A stretch of DNA of 64,000 bases from Photobacterium aquimaris (GCF_002954455.1 NZ_MSCC01000003.1:1-64000), one strand, 5' to 3'; shown: positions 35,103-44,927, counted from the first letter of the stretch. Notes: a model not told the origin generated them from the letters alone. Numbers and translations: made by a program.

Positions 35103-36644
35103 TTACCAAGTTTGGGTCGCTTTGAAATCTTGCAGCAGTTTCGCAAACTGCGCTTCGATATCATCGTTGTAAGCACCCGTTTCATCAATTTGAGCTACTA
35201 ACTCAGCAAATTGACCTTTGGCAAATGAAAGCAACGCAGCTTCGAAATCAGCTAACTTGGCAAGTTCAATATCGCCTAAGAAACCTTTTTCGGCAGCAAA
35301 AATAACAATCGCTTGCTCAAATACAGACATTGGCGAGTATTGCTTTTGCTTCATCAACTCAGTCACTTTCTGACCGTGATCAAGCTGCTTTTTAGTTGCA
35401 TCATCAAGGTCTGACGAGAACTGAGCAAACGCTGCTAGTTCGCGGTACTGTGCTAGGGCAGTACGAATACCACCTGAAAGCTTCTTGATAACTTTAGTTT
35501 GGGCAGCACCACCTACACGCGATACAGAAATACCAGGATCAACCGCAGGACGAATACCGGCGTTGAATAGCTCTGTTTGTAGGAAGATTTGACCATCGGT
35601 GATAGAGATAACGTTAGTCGGTACAAATGCCGATACGTCACCCGCTTGAGTTTCAATGATAGGTAGCGCGGTTAAAGAACCCGTTTTACCTGTCACTTCA
35701 CCGTTCGTAAATTTCTCAACATAGTGCTCGCTAACACGAGAAGCACGCTCAAGAAGACGAGAGTGAAGGTAGAAAACATCACCAGGGAATGCTTCACGAC
35801 CCGGTGGGCGTTTTAGCAATAGTGAGATTTGACGATAAGCAACGGCTTGTTTAGACAAGTCATCGTATACGATCAGTGCATCTTCGCCACGGTCACGGAA
35901 GTATTCACCCATTGCACAACCTGAGTAAGGTGCAAGGTATTGTAGTGCAGCAGCTTCAGAAGCAGATGCAACCACAACAATAGTGTTTTCCAATGCGCCG
36001 TGTTCTTCAAGCTTACGAACCACGTTCGCAATCGTTGAAGCTTTCTGGCCAATAGCCACATACACAGAGTAGATCCCAGAATTCTTCTGGTTAATGATGG
36101 CATCGATAGCCATCGCGGTTTTACCCGTTTGACGGTCACCGATAATCAGCTCACGCTGACCACGACCGATTGGAATCATCGCATCGACTGCTTTGTAGCC
36201 CGTTTGCACAGGTTGATCAACAGATTTACGATCGATTACGCCCGGTGCAATTACTTCAACAGGAGAGAATGTCTCTGTTTCAATTGAACCTTTACCATCG
36301 ATAGGCTGACCTAGGGTGTTTACAACACGACCAAGTAGCGCTGGACCTACAGGTACTTCAAGAATACGACCAGTACCGGTTACCTTCATGCCTTCCTGTA
36401 GCGAAGCATAAGGGCCCATTACAACCGCACCAACCGAGTCACGCTCAAGGTTAAGTGCTAAAGCGAATAGTCCGCCTGGTAGTTCAATCATTTCACCTTG
36501 CATTACGTCAGCAAGGCCATGGATTCGAATAATACCGTCGCTTACAGAAACGATAGTACCTTCGTTACGCGCTTCACTTACAACGTTGAAGTTTTCAATA
36601 CGTTGTTTGATCAGTGCGCTAATTTCCGTGGAATTAAGTTGCAT
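35103..36644 (-). CDS. atpA: ATP synthase alpha subunit
   Basis: From ATG 36644 it is 513 residues, the same as E. coli. It is the nucleotide-binding non-catalytic subunit of F1, with P-loop GDRQTGKTA near residue 170 and the signature PAVDPGISVSRVGG near residue 365. The N-terminus MQLNSTEISALIKQRI matches E. coli. Two extra in-frame codons reaching back to a TTG are not needed, since GGGGAA lies before the ATG. Confidence 0.98.
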   Translation of the reverse strand: MQLNSTEISALIKQRIENFNVVSEARNEGTIVSVSDGIIRIHGLADVMQGEMIELPGGLFALALNLERDSVGAVVMGPYASLQEGMKVTGTGRILEVPVGPALLGRVVNTLGQPIDGKGSIETETFSPVEVIAPGVIDRKSVDQPVQTGYKAVDAMIPIGRGQRELIIGDRQTGKTAMAIDAIINQKNSGIYSVYVAIGQKASTIANVVRKLEEHGALENTIVVVASASEAAALQYLAPYSGCAMGEYFRDRGEDALIVYDDLSKQAVAYRQISLLLKRPPGREAFPGDVFYLHSRLLERASRVSEHYVEKFTNGEVTGKTGSLTALPIIETQAGDVSAFVPTNVISITDGQIFLQTELFNAGIRPAVDPGISVSRVGGAAQTKVIKKLSGGIRTALAQYRELAAFAQFSSDLDDATKKQLDHGQKVTELMKQKQYSPMSVFEQAIVIFAAEKGFLGDIELAKLADFEAALLSFAKGQFAELVAQIDETGAYNDDIEAQFAKLLQDFKATQTW

Positions 36645-36659
36645 GCACAATTCCCCAAA

Positions 36660-37193
36660 TCAAGACAGCAAAGTATCGCTCAGACGGTTCAATTTTCCCC
36701 GTACAGAGTTATCGATAACAAGGTCTCCAGCTCTAATTACGACCCCAGCAATCAGGGTCTCGTCTACACTGCAGGTCAACATCACTTTACGTGCTAAACG
36801 CTGCTCAAGTTTGGCGCTGATCGCATCTAACTGGTTTTCATCAAGAGCAATGGCTGATATCACCATAGCTTCGATGGTTTTTTCATGCTCATGTTTCATC
36901 AGCATGAATTCACCACAGACATCGGGTAGCGCATTGAGGCGTCCATTAACAGCCATCACTTTAATTAAGTTATGGCCGAATTCGTCGAGTTGCTCACTGC
37001 ACACTGAAACAAATATTTCAGCGAGCTTGTCAGCGGCATAGCCACTATCAAGAATATCTTGCATAGTGTCATCAGTTGCCACAGCACCCGCAAAAGTTAG
37101 CATTTCTGCCCACTGTGCCAGCGCGTTATTCTCGACCGCAAAGTCAAATGCTGCTTTAGCGTAGGGGCGTGCGATAGTAGTCATATCCGACAT
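36660..37193 (-). CDS. atpH: ATP synthase delta subunit
   Basis: The 177-residue delta subunit links F1 to the peripheral stalk. The N-terminal helical bundle starts TTIARPYAKAAFDFAVEN, and the C-terminal part contains VMLTCSVDETLIAGVVIRAGD, the classic OSCP/delta signature. AAGGGG precedes the ATG. It overlaps neither neighbour. Confidence 0.96.
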   Translation of the reverse strand: MSDMTTIARPYAKAAFDFAVENNALAQWAEMLTFAGAVATDDTMQDILDSGYAADKLAEIFVSVCSEQLDEFGHNLIKVMAVNGRLNALPDVCGEFMLMKHEHEKTIEAMVISAIALDENQLDAISAKLEQRLARKVMLTCSVDETLIAGVVIRAGDLVIDNSVRGKLNRLSDTLLS

Positions 37194-37209
37194 GTGCTTG
37201 CCCCTTTAA

Positions 37210-37680
37210 TTACAGTTCTGCAGTGACTTTGTTAAGAATATCAGTTTGCGCTTCCATATCGATAGAGCGCCCAATGATCTTCTCAGCACCAATCACAGCT
37301 AGAGTTGCAACTTGTTTTCTTAACTCATCACGAGCACGATTACGTTCAGCTTCAATTTCAGCCATACCTTGAGCAAGAATTTTCTCACGCTCAGCTTGGG
37401 CTTCAATTTTAGCGTCATCAACAATTTGAGCTTTACGCTTATTTGCCTGTTCAATCAGCTCACTCGCGGCGCGTTTCGCTTCTTTCAATTGATCAGAAGC
37501 ATTAGCTTGTGCAAGGTCCAGGTCTTTGGCTGCGCGATCTGCAGCAGCCAAGCCGTCAGCAATTTTTTTCTGACGTTCTTCAATCGCTTCCATAATTGGT
37601 GGCCATACATATTTCATGCAGAACACTACAAAGAAGAAGAAAGCGATAGCCTGACCCAGCAAAGTTGCATTCATATTCAC
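37210..37680 (-). CDS. atpF: ATP synthase subunit b, GTG start
   Basis: The 156 residues equal E. coli subunit b in length. It has one N-terminal membrane helix (ATLLGQAIAFFFFVVFCMKYVWPP) followed by a long charged coiled coil forming the peripheral stalk. GTG at 37680 is chosen: AAGGAG sits eight bases upstream and the N-terminus MNMNATLLGQ matches MNLNATILGQ. An ATG two codons later would be too far from that site. Confidence 0.95.
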   Translation of the reverse strand: MNMNATLLGQAIAFFFFVVFCMKYVWPPIMEAIEERQKKIADGLAAADRAAKDLDLAQANASDQLKEAKRAASELIEQANKRKAQIVDDAKIEAQAEREKILAQGMAEIEAERNRARDELRKQVATLAVIGAEKIIGRSIDMEAQTDILNKVTAEL

Positions 37681-37762
37681 AACGCATCTCCTTAAAAAGG
37701 GTTGCTAGGGTCCATTTACTCTGGAGTCAGCCTTCTTAATAAAGGCTGATCACAGCGGTTTA

Positions 37763-38020
37763 TTAGCCTGCTAGTTGGCCAACAAATGGGTTTGCGAATG
37801 TGAATAGCAACGCGATTACGATACCGATCATTGGAACCGCATCCAGTAGACCTGCGATAATGAACATCTTAACTTGCAGCATTGGCGCCATTTCAGGTTG
37901 ACGTGCAGCGCCTTCAAGGAATTTACCACCAAGAATTGCGAAGCCGATCGCTGTACCAAGGGAAGCAAGACCTACAATGATGCCCACGGCAATTGCAGAA
38001 AAGCTTAGTAAAGTTTCCAT
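37763..38020 (-). CDS. atpE: ATP synthase subunit c
   Basis: An 85-residue two-helix proteolipid of the rotor ring. The ion-carrying Asp is in GLLDAVPMIG in the second helix, and the polar loop is GAARQPEM. There is no Na+-type Gln/Ser signature, so proton coupling is the default reading. ATG 38020 has GGAG at six bases; the GTG one codon earlier is not needed. Confidence 0.97.
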   Translation of the reverse strand: METLLSFSAIAVGIIVGLASLGTAIGFAILGGKFLEGAARQPEMAPMLQVKMFIIAGLLDAVPMIGIVIALLFTFANPFVGQLAG

Positions 38021-38086
38021 CACTATCTCCAGTTTATAGTTGTCGGCTAAAGTGCCAATAAAAAATATAAAAGTTACAAATAATCG

Positions 38087-38890
38087 TTAATGATTGTCTT
38101 CATGCGCCTGAGACAGGTACACAATAGTTAACATCATGAATACGAATGCTTGAATTGTAATGACTAGGATGTGGAAAATAGCCCACGGTACCGAGCCTAG
38201 CCATTGAGCCCACCACGGCATCAACGCCGCGATAAGGATAAACACCACCTCACCAGCAAACATGTTTCCGAACAAACGCATACCTAATGAAATTGGCTTC
38301 GCAATCAGCGATACCACTTCAAGAAGTAAGTTAAACGGAATCATAATTGGGTGATTGAACGGGTGAAGAGCCAGTTCTTTTGCAAAGCCGAGTAGACCTT
38401 TCACTTTGATGCTGTAGTAAATCATCAATGCGAATACGCCTAACGCCATTGCCATAGTGATGTTAACGTCAGCACTTGGAACCACTTTCAAATAAGGAAT
38501 TCCAACACTTTGTGCGGCATACGGAAGAAAATCAATTGGCACAAGGTCCATGATGTTCATCAGTAAAATCCAACAGAAAATGGTTAGTGCTAACGGAGCA
38601 ACAAGTGAATTGCGGCCATGGAAAGTATCTTTAACGTTGGTATCAACGAATTCAACTACCATTTCAACAAAACATTGTAACTTACTTGGTACTCCTGATG
38701 ACGCCTGTTTTGCTACCTTGCGGAATACCCATAAAAAGAATAATCCGGTCAGAACAGAAAAAACAAGGCTGTCGATATTTACCGTCCAAAAACTTCCTTC
38801 ACTCACCAAACCAAGCTTATCCGTCGATAAGTTAGTAAGGTGGTGAGTGATGTAGCTTGACGGCGTTAGCGCTTCACCTGGCGCAGCCAT
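38087..38890 (-). CDS. atpB: ATP synthase subunit a
   Basis: The 267-residue stator channel protein has five to six membrane helices. The essential Arg is in ISLGMRLFGNMFAGE near residue 205, and the Gln-containing last helix is VITIQAFVFMMLTIVYLSQA. It works with subunit c to move protons. AGGA precedes the ATG. Confidence 0.97.
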   Translation of the reverse strand: MAAPGEALTPSSYITHHLTNLSTDKLGLVSEGSFWTVNIDSLVFSVLTGLFFLWVFRKVAKQASSGVPSKLQCFVEMVVEFVDTNVKDTFHGRNSLVAPLALTIFCWILLMNIMDLVPIDFLPYAAQSVGIPYLKVVPSADVNITMAMALGVFALMIYYSIKVKGLLGFAKELALHPFNHPIMIPFNLLLEVVSLIAKPISLGMRLFGNMFAGEVVFILIAALMPWWAQWLGSVPWAIFHILVITIQAFVFMMLTIVYLSQAHEDNH

Positions 38891-38898
38891 AACTGATC

Positions 38899-39288
38899 CT
38901 ATTTGTTGTTGTTAATGAATAAAACCGGTCCAAAAATATTAATACCAAGAACCAGCAAATAGGTTAGTTGGAGGGGAACAAGTTCCACCCCTTTATACAG
39001 GTAAGCAGCGGCAAAAAGGATGACTGTTATGAGGATTTTGAGCACTTCTCCGCCATAAAATGACGCCATGACTAATCGTGCCTTCCTGGCACCACTAAAC
39101 ATAAACGCACACATAGCAAATACAGTATTGGCGATTACGAAAATGCCACCACCGATAAGTGCAGATATTCCCCAGTCAACATTGACAGCGAAGACTGCCG
39201 TTAATGCCGTAGCTACTACGACGCCAGATTGTAGTAACAGCAACCGTTTTGCCAATTGGCGTCCCGGTTTCACTAGCGCCGATACCAT
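38899..39288 (-). CDS. atpI: ATP synthase accessory protein AtpI
   Basis: From ATG 39288 (GAGGAA upstream) it is 129 residues with four hydrophobic helices, beginning VSALVKPGRQLAKRLLLLQ as in vibrios. An in-frame extension to 39321 is rejected. AtpI is thought to help assemble the c-ring. First gene of the atp operon. Confidence 0.9.
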   Translation of the reverse strand: MVSALVKPGRQLAKRLLLLQSGVVVATALTAVFAVNVDWGISALIGGGIFVIANTVFAMCAFMFSGARKARLVMASFYGGEVLKILITVILFAAAYLYKGVELVPLQLTYLLVLGINIFGPVLFINNNK

Positions 39289-39343
39289 GTATTCGTTCCT
39301 CGAGTCCATTCCTCGACACATAAGTTCGGGAAATACAGCGAAA

Positions 39344-39371
39344 ATTATACGACTGAATAGATTGAATGCAA
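39344..39371 (-). promoter_or_regulatory. atp operon promoter
   Basis: On the minus strand: TTGCAT (39371-39366), a 16-base spacer and a perfect TATAAT (39349-39344), 56 bases before the atpI ATG. An AT-rich, T-run-containing stretch lies upstream. Confidence 0.75.
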
Positions 39372-39463
39372 TCTTATTGCAGCAAAAAAAACATTTATAT
39401 TTTACAACAAAATAACCTAACTACCACAGGGTAATCGTCTAATCAAAAATTACCGCTAGCAGA

Positions 39464-40363
39464 TCACAGTTCGTGGCCTAACATTGCAAGAATTTGCGCT
39501 AATTTATCTTGTTGGTCGTAATTAATAACAATTTTACCTTTACCATTTTTATTTTGATTAATGGCAACTTTGGTTCCAAAGCGCTCACTCAAACTTAATT
39601 GTAATGCGACAGTTTGTGGCTGTGGTGCCGACTTGACTGGCGTTGCGGTTGGATTTAATAGTGTTTTTACTAGCTTTTCAGCCTCTCGCACAGTTAACAA
39701 CTTATTGATGATTATTTGTGCTGTAGCTAACTGTTGTTGTTCATCTAAGGCTAATAAAGCCCTTGCATGACCCATTTCTAACTGTTTTTGTTCAACCAGT
39801 TGTTTGACAGCATCAGACAATTGATTCAAACGTAGTAAGTTAGAAACAGCAGCACGTGATTTACCCACAGCATCAGCTACTTGCTGGTGGGTTAATGAAA
39901 ATTCTTGTTGCAAACGTTCTAAAGCACGCGCTTCTTCGATTGCATTAAGATCTTCACGTTGAATATTCTCAATCAACGCGATAGCAACCGTGGCACGATC
40001 ATCAACATTTTTGATAATACAAGGTACAGTTTGTAGCCCTGCTTGACGCGCAGCTTGCCAACGACGTTCACCAGCAATAATTTCATAACGCTGATTATCA
40101 ATACGGCGTACAACAATCGGCTGAATAACACCTTGAGCACGAATCGAATCGGCTAATTCAGTTAGCGCATCAGCAGCCATTGTTTTACGAGGTTGGTATT
40201 GACCAGAGCTCAATGCTGATACTGCAATTTGGCATAATTCGCCATCAATAACAGTTTGCTGTGAGGCGTGCTCATCATTTTGTTGTTTCTTTGCTTGAGC
40301 AACATTGCTGGTGGCTAGTAGGGCATCAAGGCCTTTGCCCAAGCCTCTTTTATTGAAATTCAT
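39464..40363 (-). CDS. parB: chromosome partitioning protein ParB
   Basis: ParB is the CTP-dependent clamp that loads at parS near the origin. The 299 residues contain YQPRKTM and the box II motif IIAGERRWQAARQAG near residue 105. The HTH is SLTHQQVADAVGKSRAAVSNLLRL near residue 155, followed by the C-terminal dimerisation domain. It is downstream of parA by eight bases. A matching parS lies at 62668. Confidence 0.97.
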   Translation of the reverse strand: MNFNKRGLGKGLDALLATSNVAQAKKQQNDEHASQQTVIDGELCQIAVSALSSGQYQPRKTMAADALTELADSIRAQGVIQPIVVRRIDNQRYEIIAGERRWQAARQAGLQTVPCIIKNVDDRATVAIALIENIQREDLNAIEEARALERLQQEFSLTHQQVADAVGKSRAAVSNLLRLNQLSDAVKQLVEQKQLEMGHARALLALDEQQQLATAQIIINKLLTVREAEKLVKTLLNPTATPVKSAPQPQTVALQLSLSERFGTKVAINQNKNGKGKIVINYDQQDKLAQILAMLGHEL

Positions 40364-40371
40364 GGAAAACC

Positions 40372-41166
40372 TTACGCTTCAACCGGAGTGGCTTGCAGTG
40401 CTAATTCATCACGGCGAATCATTTCACCGGCTAGCGCTAAATACGCCTTAGCACCACTAGAATATTTGTCATAATACATTGCTGGACGACCATGACTTGG
40501 TGCCTCAGCCAGACGCACGTTACGTGGAATAACAGTACGATATACTTTATCACCAAAATGCTTTTTAAGTTGCTGTGATACCTCATTTGAAAGTCGGTTA
40601 CGAGGATCAAACATGGTGCGTAACAAACCTTCAATTTTAAGATCACTGTTAACAACGGCGGTTAACTTGCTGATGGTATCCATCAATGCAGTTAAACCTT
40701 CAAGGGCAAAATATTCACACTGCATTGGAACTAATACCGAATCAGCAGCAGTCATTGCATTGATAGTTAACAAGTTTAAAGATGGCGGACAATCAATAAA
40801 AATATAATCGTAATTATCACGAACAGAAGCTAGCGCGTTGCGTAACCGCGTTTCACGAGCAAACACTTCCATTAATTTAATTTCAGCAGCAGTAACATCG
40901 CCATTAGCAGCTATCAAATGATAGCCGCCAGTAGTTTCGTTAATAACAACTTGATTAAAAGGAGTTTCATCGACCAAAAGATCATAAGCGCTGGCTTCAA
41001 CTTGGTATTTGTCGACGCCACTGGCCATGGTCGCGTTACCTTGAGGATCAAGATCGATCACCAATATTTTACGCTGAGTAGCAGCCAATGAAGCAGCCAG
41101 ATTGACACACGATGTTGTTTTACCAACACCACCTTTCTGATTTGCAACAGCTATGATTCTTCCCAC
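40372..41166 (-). CDS. parA: chromosome partitioning ATPase ParA, GTG start
   Basis: The 264-residue Walker-type ATPase pulls ParB-parS complexes apart. It has deviant Walker A KGGVGKTT near residue 11, and IDLDPQGNAT and FIDCPPSL for the Mg/hydrolysis site. The start codon is GTG at 41166: GAGG lies six bases upstream and the protein begins GRIIAVANQKGG, with no room for an ATG. It follows rsmG. Confidence 0.97.
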   Translation of the reverse strand: MGRIIAVANQKGGVGKTTSCVNLAASLAATQRKILVIDLDPQGNATMASGVDKYQVEASAYDLLVDETPFNQVVINETTGGYHLIAANGDVTAAEIKLMEVFARETRLRNALASVRDNYDYIFIDCPPSLNLLTINAMTAADSVLVPMQCEYFALEGLTALMDTISKLTAVVNSDLKIEGLLRTMFDPRNRLSNEVSQQLKKHFGDKVYRTVIPRNVRLAEAPSHGRPAMYYDKYSSGAKAYLALAGEMIRRDELALQATPVEA

Positions 41167-41180
41167 AAAAACCTCAACAA

Positions 41181-41801
41181 TTAATCTTTGGCTGTTAATA
41201 CAACTAAATGACGCTCGCCTTCGAGATCAGGAACCTGTAACGATTTAACTTCAACAACAGAACACCACTCAGGAAGCTCTGCTGCTTCATCTTGATTGTA
41301 CTGTCCTTTCAGGGCGAAGAATTGACCACCTTGTTTCGGTAAATGGTGACACCAATTAACCATGTCTGACATTGAGGCAAAAGCACGGCTTAATACCGCA
41401 TCAAAGCCTTCGCCGGGATCAAATTCTTCAACGCGACTTTGAACAGCTGTCACATTGGTAATTTTTAGCTCATGGATCACTTGGCGAATAAATCGAATGC
41501 GTTTACCTAAACTATCAAGCAACGTAAATGATTTATTCGGGCACATAATCGCTAACGGAATACCAGGTAATCCCGGTCCCGTACCAACATCAATGTAACG
41601 CTCACCGTCTAAATATTGGCTCACCACAATACTATCCATAATGTGTTTAACTAACATTTCATTCGGATCGCGCACAGAAGTCAGATTATACGCTTTATTC
41701 CATTTGTGCAGCAGTTGCACATAACCGATCAATTGATCAAGTTGTTGTTCTGTGACCTGAAGATCAGTTTGAGCGATAAGTTGTATCAAACGTTGTTTCA
41801 T
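41181..41801 (-). CDS. rsmG: 16S rRNA m7G527 methyltransferase RsmG (GidB)
   Basis: The 206-residue SAM-dependent enzyme methylates G527. It has the SAM motif YIDVGTGPGLPGIPLAI near residue 68, LLDSLGKRIRF, and the RAFASM segment. Length equals E. coli RsmG (207). It sits ten bases after mnmG, the classic gidA-gidB pair. Confidence 0.97.
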   Translation of the reverse strand: MKQRLIQLIAQTDLQVTEQQLDQLIGYVQLLHKWNKAYNLTSVRDPNEMLVKHIMDSIVVSQYLDGERYIDVGTGPGLPGIPLAIMCPNKSFTLLDSLGKRIRFIRQVIHELKITNVTAVQSRVEEFDPGEGFDAVLSRAFASMSDMVNWCHHLPKQGGQFFALKGQYNQDEAAELPEWCSVVEVKSLQVPDLEGERHLVVLTAKD

Positions 41802-41811
41802 TATCTAACCC

Positions 41812-43701
41812 TTATTCGCCTTTTTTAAGCAAGCCATGTTTTTTCAAATAAACCAATAGCAATGAAATTGCCGCTGGCGTAATACCAGAAATACGAGATG
41901 CCATACCGACAGATTCTGGCTTGGCATCATTCAGCTTAATCACTACTTCATTTGATAGGCCTTTCACCAAGCTATAATCAAGATCAAACGGTAGTTTAGT
42001 GGTTTCATGACGTAATGATTTTTCTACTTCATCACGCTGACGATCAATATAACCTTGGTATTTAATTTGAATTTCAACTTGCTCGCGCGCTTCAATATCA
42101 TCGTGTGCAGGTGCAAAAGTTTCAATACTGGTTAATTGCCCATAAGTCACTTCAGGACGACGAAGAAGATCTTCACCATTAGCTTCACGCACGATCGGTG
42201 ATTTAAGGATCTTATTTAAACTTTCAATATGATCCGAATTTGGATTAACCCAAATATCTTTCAAACGCTGGCGTTCTTGTTCCATATTTTCTAATTTTTG
42301 ATTGAAACGCGCCCAGCGTTCATCATCAACTAGACCTAACTCACGACCCATTGGGGTTAAACGTAAATCAGCATTATCTTCACGTAACAACAAACGGTAT
42401 TCCGCGCGTGACGTAAACATACGGTAAGGTTCTTTAGTGCCTATGGTTGATAGATCGTCAATCAATACACCCATGTAAGCTTGATCGCGACGTGGACTCC
42501 AACCTTCTTTGTCTTGGGTTTGAAGAGCAGCGTTCATACCCGCCATTAAGCCTTGTGCGGCAGCTTCTTCATAACCAGTAGTACCGTTAATTTGTCCCGC
42601 AAAGAATAAACCATCAATGTATTTATTTTCATAGGTTTGCTTAAGGTCGCGCGGATCAAAGAAATCATACTCGATCGCATAACCTGGACGCATAATAGTC
42701 GCATTTTCAAAGCCTTTCATTGAACGTACAATTTGCATTTGAACGTCAAAAGGCAAGCTGGTTGAAATACCATTCGGATAAAGTTCATTAGTGGTTAAGC
42801 CTTCAGGCTCAATGAAAATTTGGTGGCTATTTTTATCCGCAAAACGCATCACTTTATCTTCAATTGAAGGGCAGTAACGCGGACCAATACCTTCAATTAC
42901 ACCAGCATACATTGGACTACGATCAAGGTTATTACGAATCACTTCATGAGTACGCTCATTGGTGTAAGTAATAAAACATGGAATTTGACGCGGGTGGTCA
43001 GATTGCTTACCCATGAACGAAAACGTTGGAGTTGGGTTATCACCGTGTTGCGTTTCAAGCACACTAAAATCAACACTGCGTGCATCAATGCGTGGTGGAG
43101 TACCAGTTTTCAAGCGATCAACACGCAATGGTAATTCACGTAGACGATCGGCTAAGGCATTTGATGCCGGATCGCCTGTACGACCACCGCTATAATTTTC
43201 TAAACCAATGTGAATTTTGCCGCCAAGGAATGTACCTACGGTCAATACTACGGCTTTAGCATGGAATTTTAATCCCATTTCTGTAACCACGCCTGTTGCG
43301 CGATTATTTTCAACAATCAGATCAGTCACAGCTTGCTGGAAAATCATTAAATTTGGCTGATTTTCTAATACGTTACGTACTGCAGCTTTATAAAGTGCAC
43401 GGTCAGCTTGTGCACGTGTTGCCCGTACTGCTGGGCCTTTGGAAGAGTTGAGGGTGCGGAATTGAATACCGCCTTTATCAATGGCATGTGCCATCAAGCC
43501 GCCAAGGGCATCAACTTCTTTAACCAGGTGTCCTTTCCCGATCCCACCGATAGCTGGGTTGCACGACATTTGGCCCAACGTATCGATATTATGGGTCAAC
43601 AGTAAGGTTTTTTGTCCCATTCGGGCAGCTGCCAGTGCCGCTTCTGTACCGGCATGACCGCCACCCACAACGATGACATCAAATTTTTCCTGGTAAAACA
43701 T
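41812..43701 (-). CDS. mnmG: tRNA uridine-5-carboxymethylaminomethyl modification enzyme MnmG (GidA)
   Basis: MnmG with MnmE installs cmnm5/nm5 on U34 of tRNAs using FAD and folate. The 629 residues have the FAD motif VIVVGGGHAGTEAALAAARMG at the N-terminus, CNPAIGGIGKGHLVKE, and the C-terminal helical domain that binds MnmE. GAGGAA precedes the ATG. It is adjacent to oriC and transcribed away from it. Its partner mnmE is at 48382. Confidence 0.98.
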   Translation of the reverse strand: MFYQEKFDVIVVGGGHAGTEAALAAARMGQKTLLLTHNIDTLGQMSCNPAIGGIGKGHLVKEVDALGGLMAHAIDKGGIQFRTLNSSKGPAVRATRAQADRALYKAAVRNVLENQPNLMIFQQAVTDLIVENNRATGVVTEMGLKFHAKAVVLTVGTFLGGKIHIGLENYSGGRTGDPASNALADRLRELPLRVDRLKTGTPPRIDARSVDFSVLETQHGDNPTPTFSFMGKQSDHPRQIPCFITYTNERTHEVIRNNLDRSPMYAGVIEGIGPRYCPSIEDKVMRFADKNSHQIFIEPEGLTTNELYPNGISTSLPFDVQMQIVRSMKGFENATIMRPGYAIEYDFFDPRDLKQTYENKYIDGLFFAGQINGTTGYEEAAAQGLMAGMNAALQTQDKEGWSPRRDQAYMGVLIDDLSTIGTKEPYRMFTSRAEYRLLLREDNADLRLTPMGRELGLVDDERWARFNQKLENMEQERQRLKDIWVNPNSDHIESLNKILKSPIVREANGEDLLRRPEVTYGQLTSIETFAPAHDDIEAREQVEIQIKYQGYIDRQRDEVEKSLRHETTKLPFDLDYSLVKGLSNEVVIKLNDAKPESVGMASRISGITPAAISLLLVYLKKHGLLKKGE

Positions 43702-43796
43702 GAAACTTCCTCAGGTATTTAAATAGCCAGTGAGTTAACTCGAGCAAAGGGCGGACATTCTATCCTGTTTCTTGGCAAGAGAGAATCTTTCATCAA

Positions 43797-44085
43797 GATC
43801 ATTTGATCGGCCATTTTGATTGTTTAAATATATATAAGATCTTTTTAAAGAGATCTTCTATTAGATCTACTATTAGGATCCACTGATCGTGTGGATAACC
43901 GCTAAATGATCCTTATGATCATGCATTTAAAGAAGATCATTTACTGTGGAGTAGCTTGGATCTTCCAGAGGATAGGCTGGGATCAAAATAGCTACTTATA
44001 CACAGGGCTCATTGGCGATATAAGTTATTAAATGGATAACTATGGGTTGATCACCGTTTAGATCTATAGTTATCCACAGAAAAAA
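43797..44085. other. oriC: chromosomal replication origin oriC (chromosome I type)
   Basis: This lies between mnmG and mioC. Three AT-rich 13-mers with GATCT starts occur at 43838-43850, 43852-43864 and 43864-43876. DnaA boxes are R1 TGTGGATAA (43890-43898), R2 TTATACACA (43996-44004, minus), an R3-like AATGGATAA (44031-44039) and R4 TTATCCACA (44070-44078, minus). Fourteen GATC (Dam/SeqA) sites fall in 268 bases (43797 to 44064). Order and spacing match E. coli oriC closely. The remainder of 43702-44127 is AT-rich with the mnmG promoter region. Confidence 0.97.
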
Positions 44086-44127
44086 CCATTAAAGAACATA
44101 AATAATTGAGTAACTATTGACTGTTTT

Positions 44128-44574
44128 TTAACCGTTAAAGTAATTTTGCCACTCTTCAAGCCAAATTTCAGCTGGTTCTTCAGGTACTGGCGTCATTGAT
44201 ACATCAATATCCAATCGTTCGCCGATTGGAGTTGCACCTAATTGAACCAATAAAGCCTCAATATTTTTGCCTGCAGCGCAAAAGGTGTCGTAGTTACTAT
44301 CTCCAAGCCCAATAACGGCAAATTTCAATGCCTCAAGCGCGGGTTTTTGTTCACTAAGTGCATTAGCAAAGGCAGCAAAGTTATCTGGATAATCACCAGC
44401 ACCGTGAGTAGAGCAAATAATCAACCAAATAGAATCTTGATCCAGCTGTTCAAGTTGAGGTTGATTGATAATATTGGTTTGATGGCCTTGCGCTGTTAAT
44501 AATTCAGCGACATGATCGGCGACATATTCAGCACCACCAAGAGTGCTGCCAGTGATCAGAGTAATAGTTGACAT
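44128..44574 (-). CDS. mioC: FMN-binding flavodoxin-like protein MioC
   Basis: From ATG 44574 (AAGGA upstream; the extension to 44652 is unsupported) this is 148 residues. It is a flavodoxin fold: phosphate loop ITLITGSTLGGAEYVADHVAE, CSTHGAGDYPDNFAAF near residue 60 and VIGLGDSNYDTFCAAGKN near residue 82. In E. coli, MioC assists biotin synthase and its transcription runs into oriC, as here. Confidence 0.95.
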   Translation of the reverse strand: MSTITLITGSTLGGAEYVADHVAELLTAQGHQTNIINQPQLEQLDQDSIWLIICSTHGAGDYPDNFAAFANALSEQKPALEALKFAVIGLGDSNYDTFCAAGKNIEALLVQLGATPIGERLDIDVSMTPVPEEPAEIWLEEWQNYFNG

Positions 44575-44927
44575 AATTATCCTTATAGTGAGCGCTTTGA
44601 TGGGATCATCAACATCAAACGAAATACCTAGCGAATATTGTACTGAGATCAAACCCTATAAAGATAGCCTTTATGGTATATGAAGGCCGTTTTATTCACT
44701 GAAAGGCTATTATTTTTATCCACCAGCTAATAATGGGGATGAAAGTGGGAGAAAATGTGGGTATTTTTGACTAAATATCAGTAATTATAATAGCTAACAC
44801 GATCATTATAATATTATCACGATAAGAACGCGTGCTGATTAATGACGATCTTACCCACATGATCCCCTTGTTTTTTGCACAGGCTTGTGATCGTTGTTTT
44901 TGGTGATCTGATAGTTGATCGCCTTGC
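44575..44927. promoter_or_regulatory. mioC upstream region with DnaA-box-like sites and a GATC cluster
   Basis: This region holds TTATCCACC (44716-44724), one base from a perfect DnaA box, in the likely mioC promoter region. It also holds TTACCCACA (44851-44859). Seven GATC sites occur between 44801 and 44937, beyond the 14 in oriC. In E. coli the mioC promoter also carries a DnaA box. I see no coding gene; a 73-codon frame here is an out-of-frame artefact. Confidence 0.6.
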
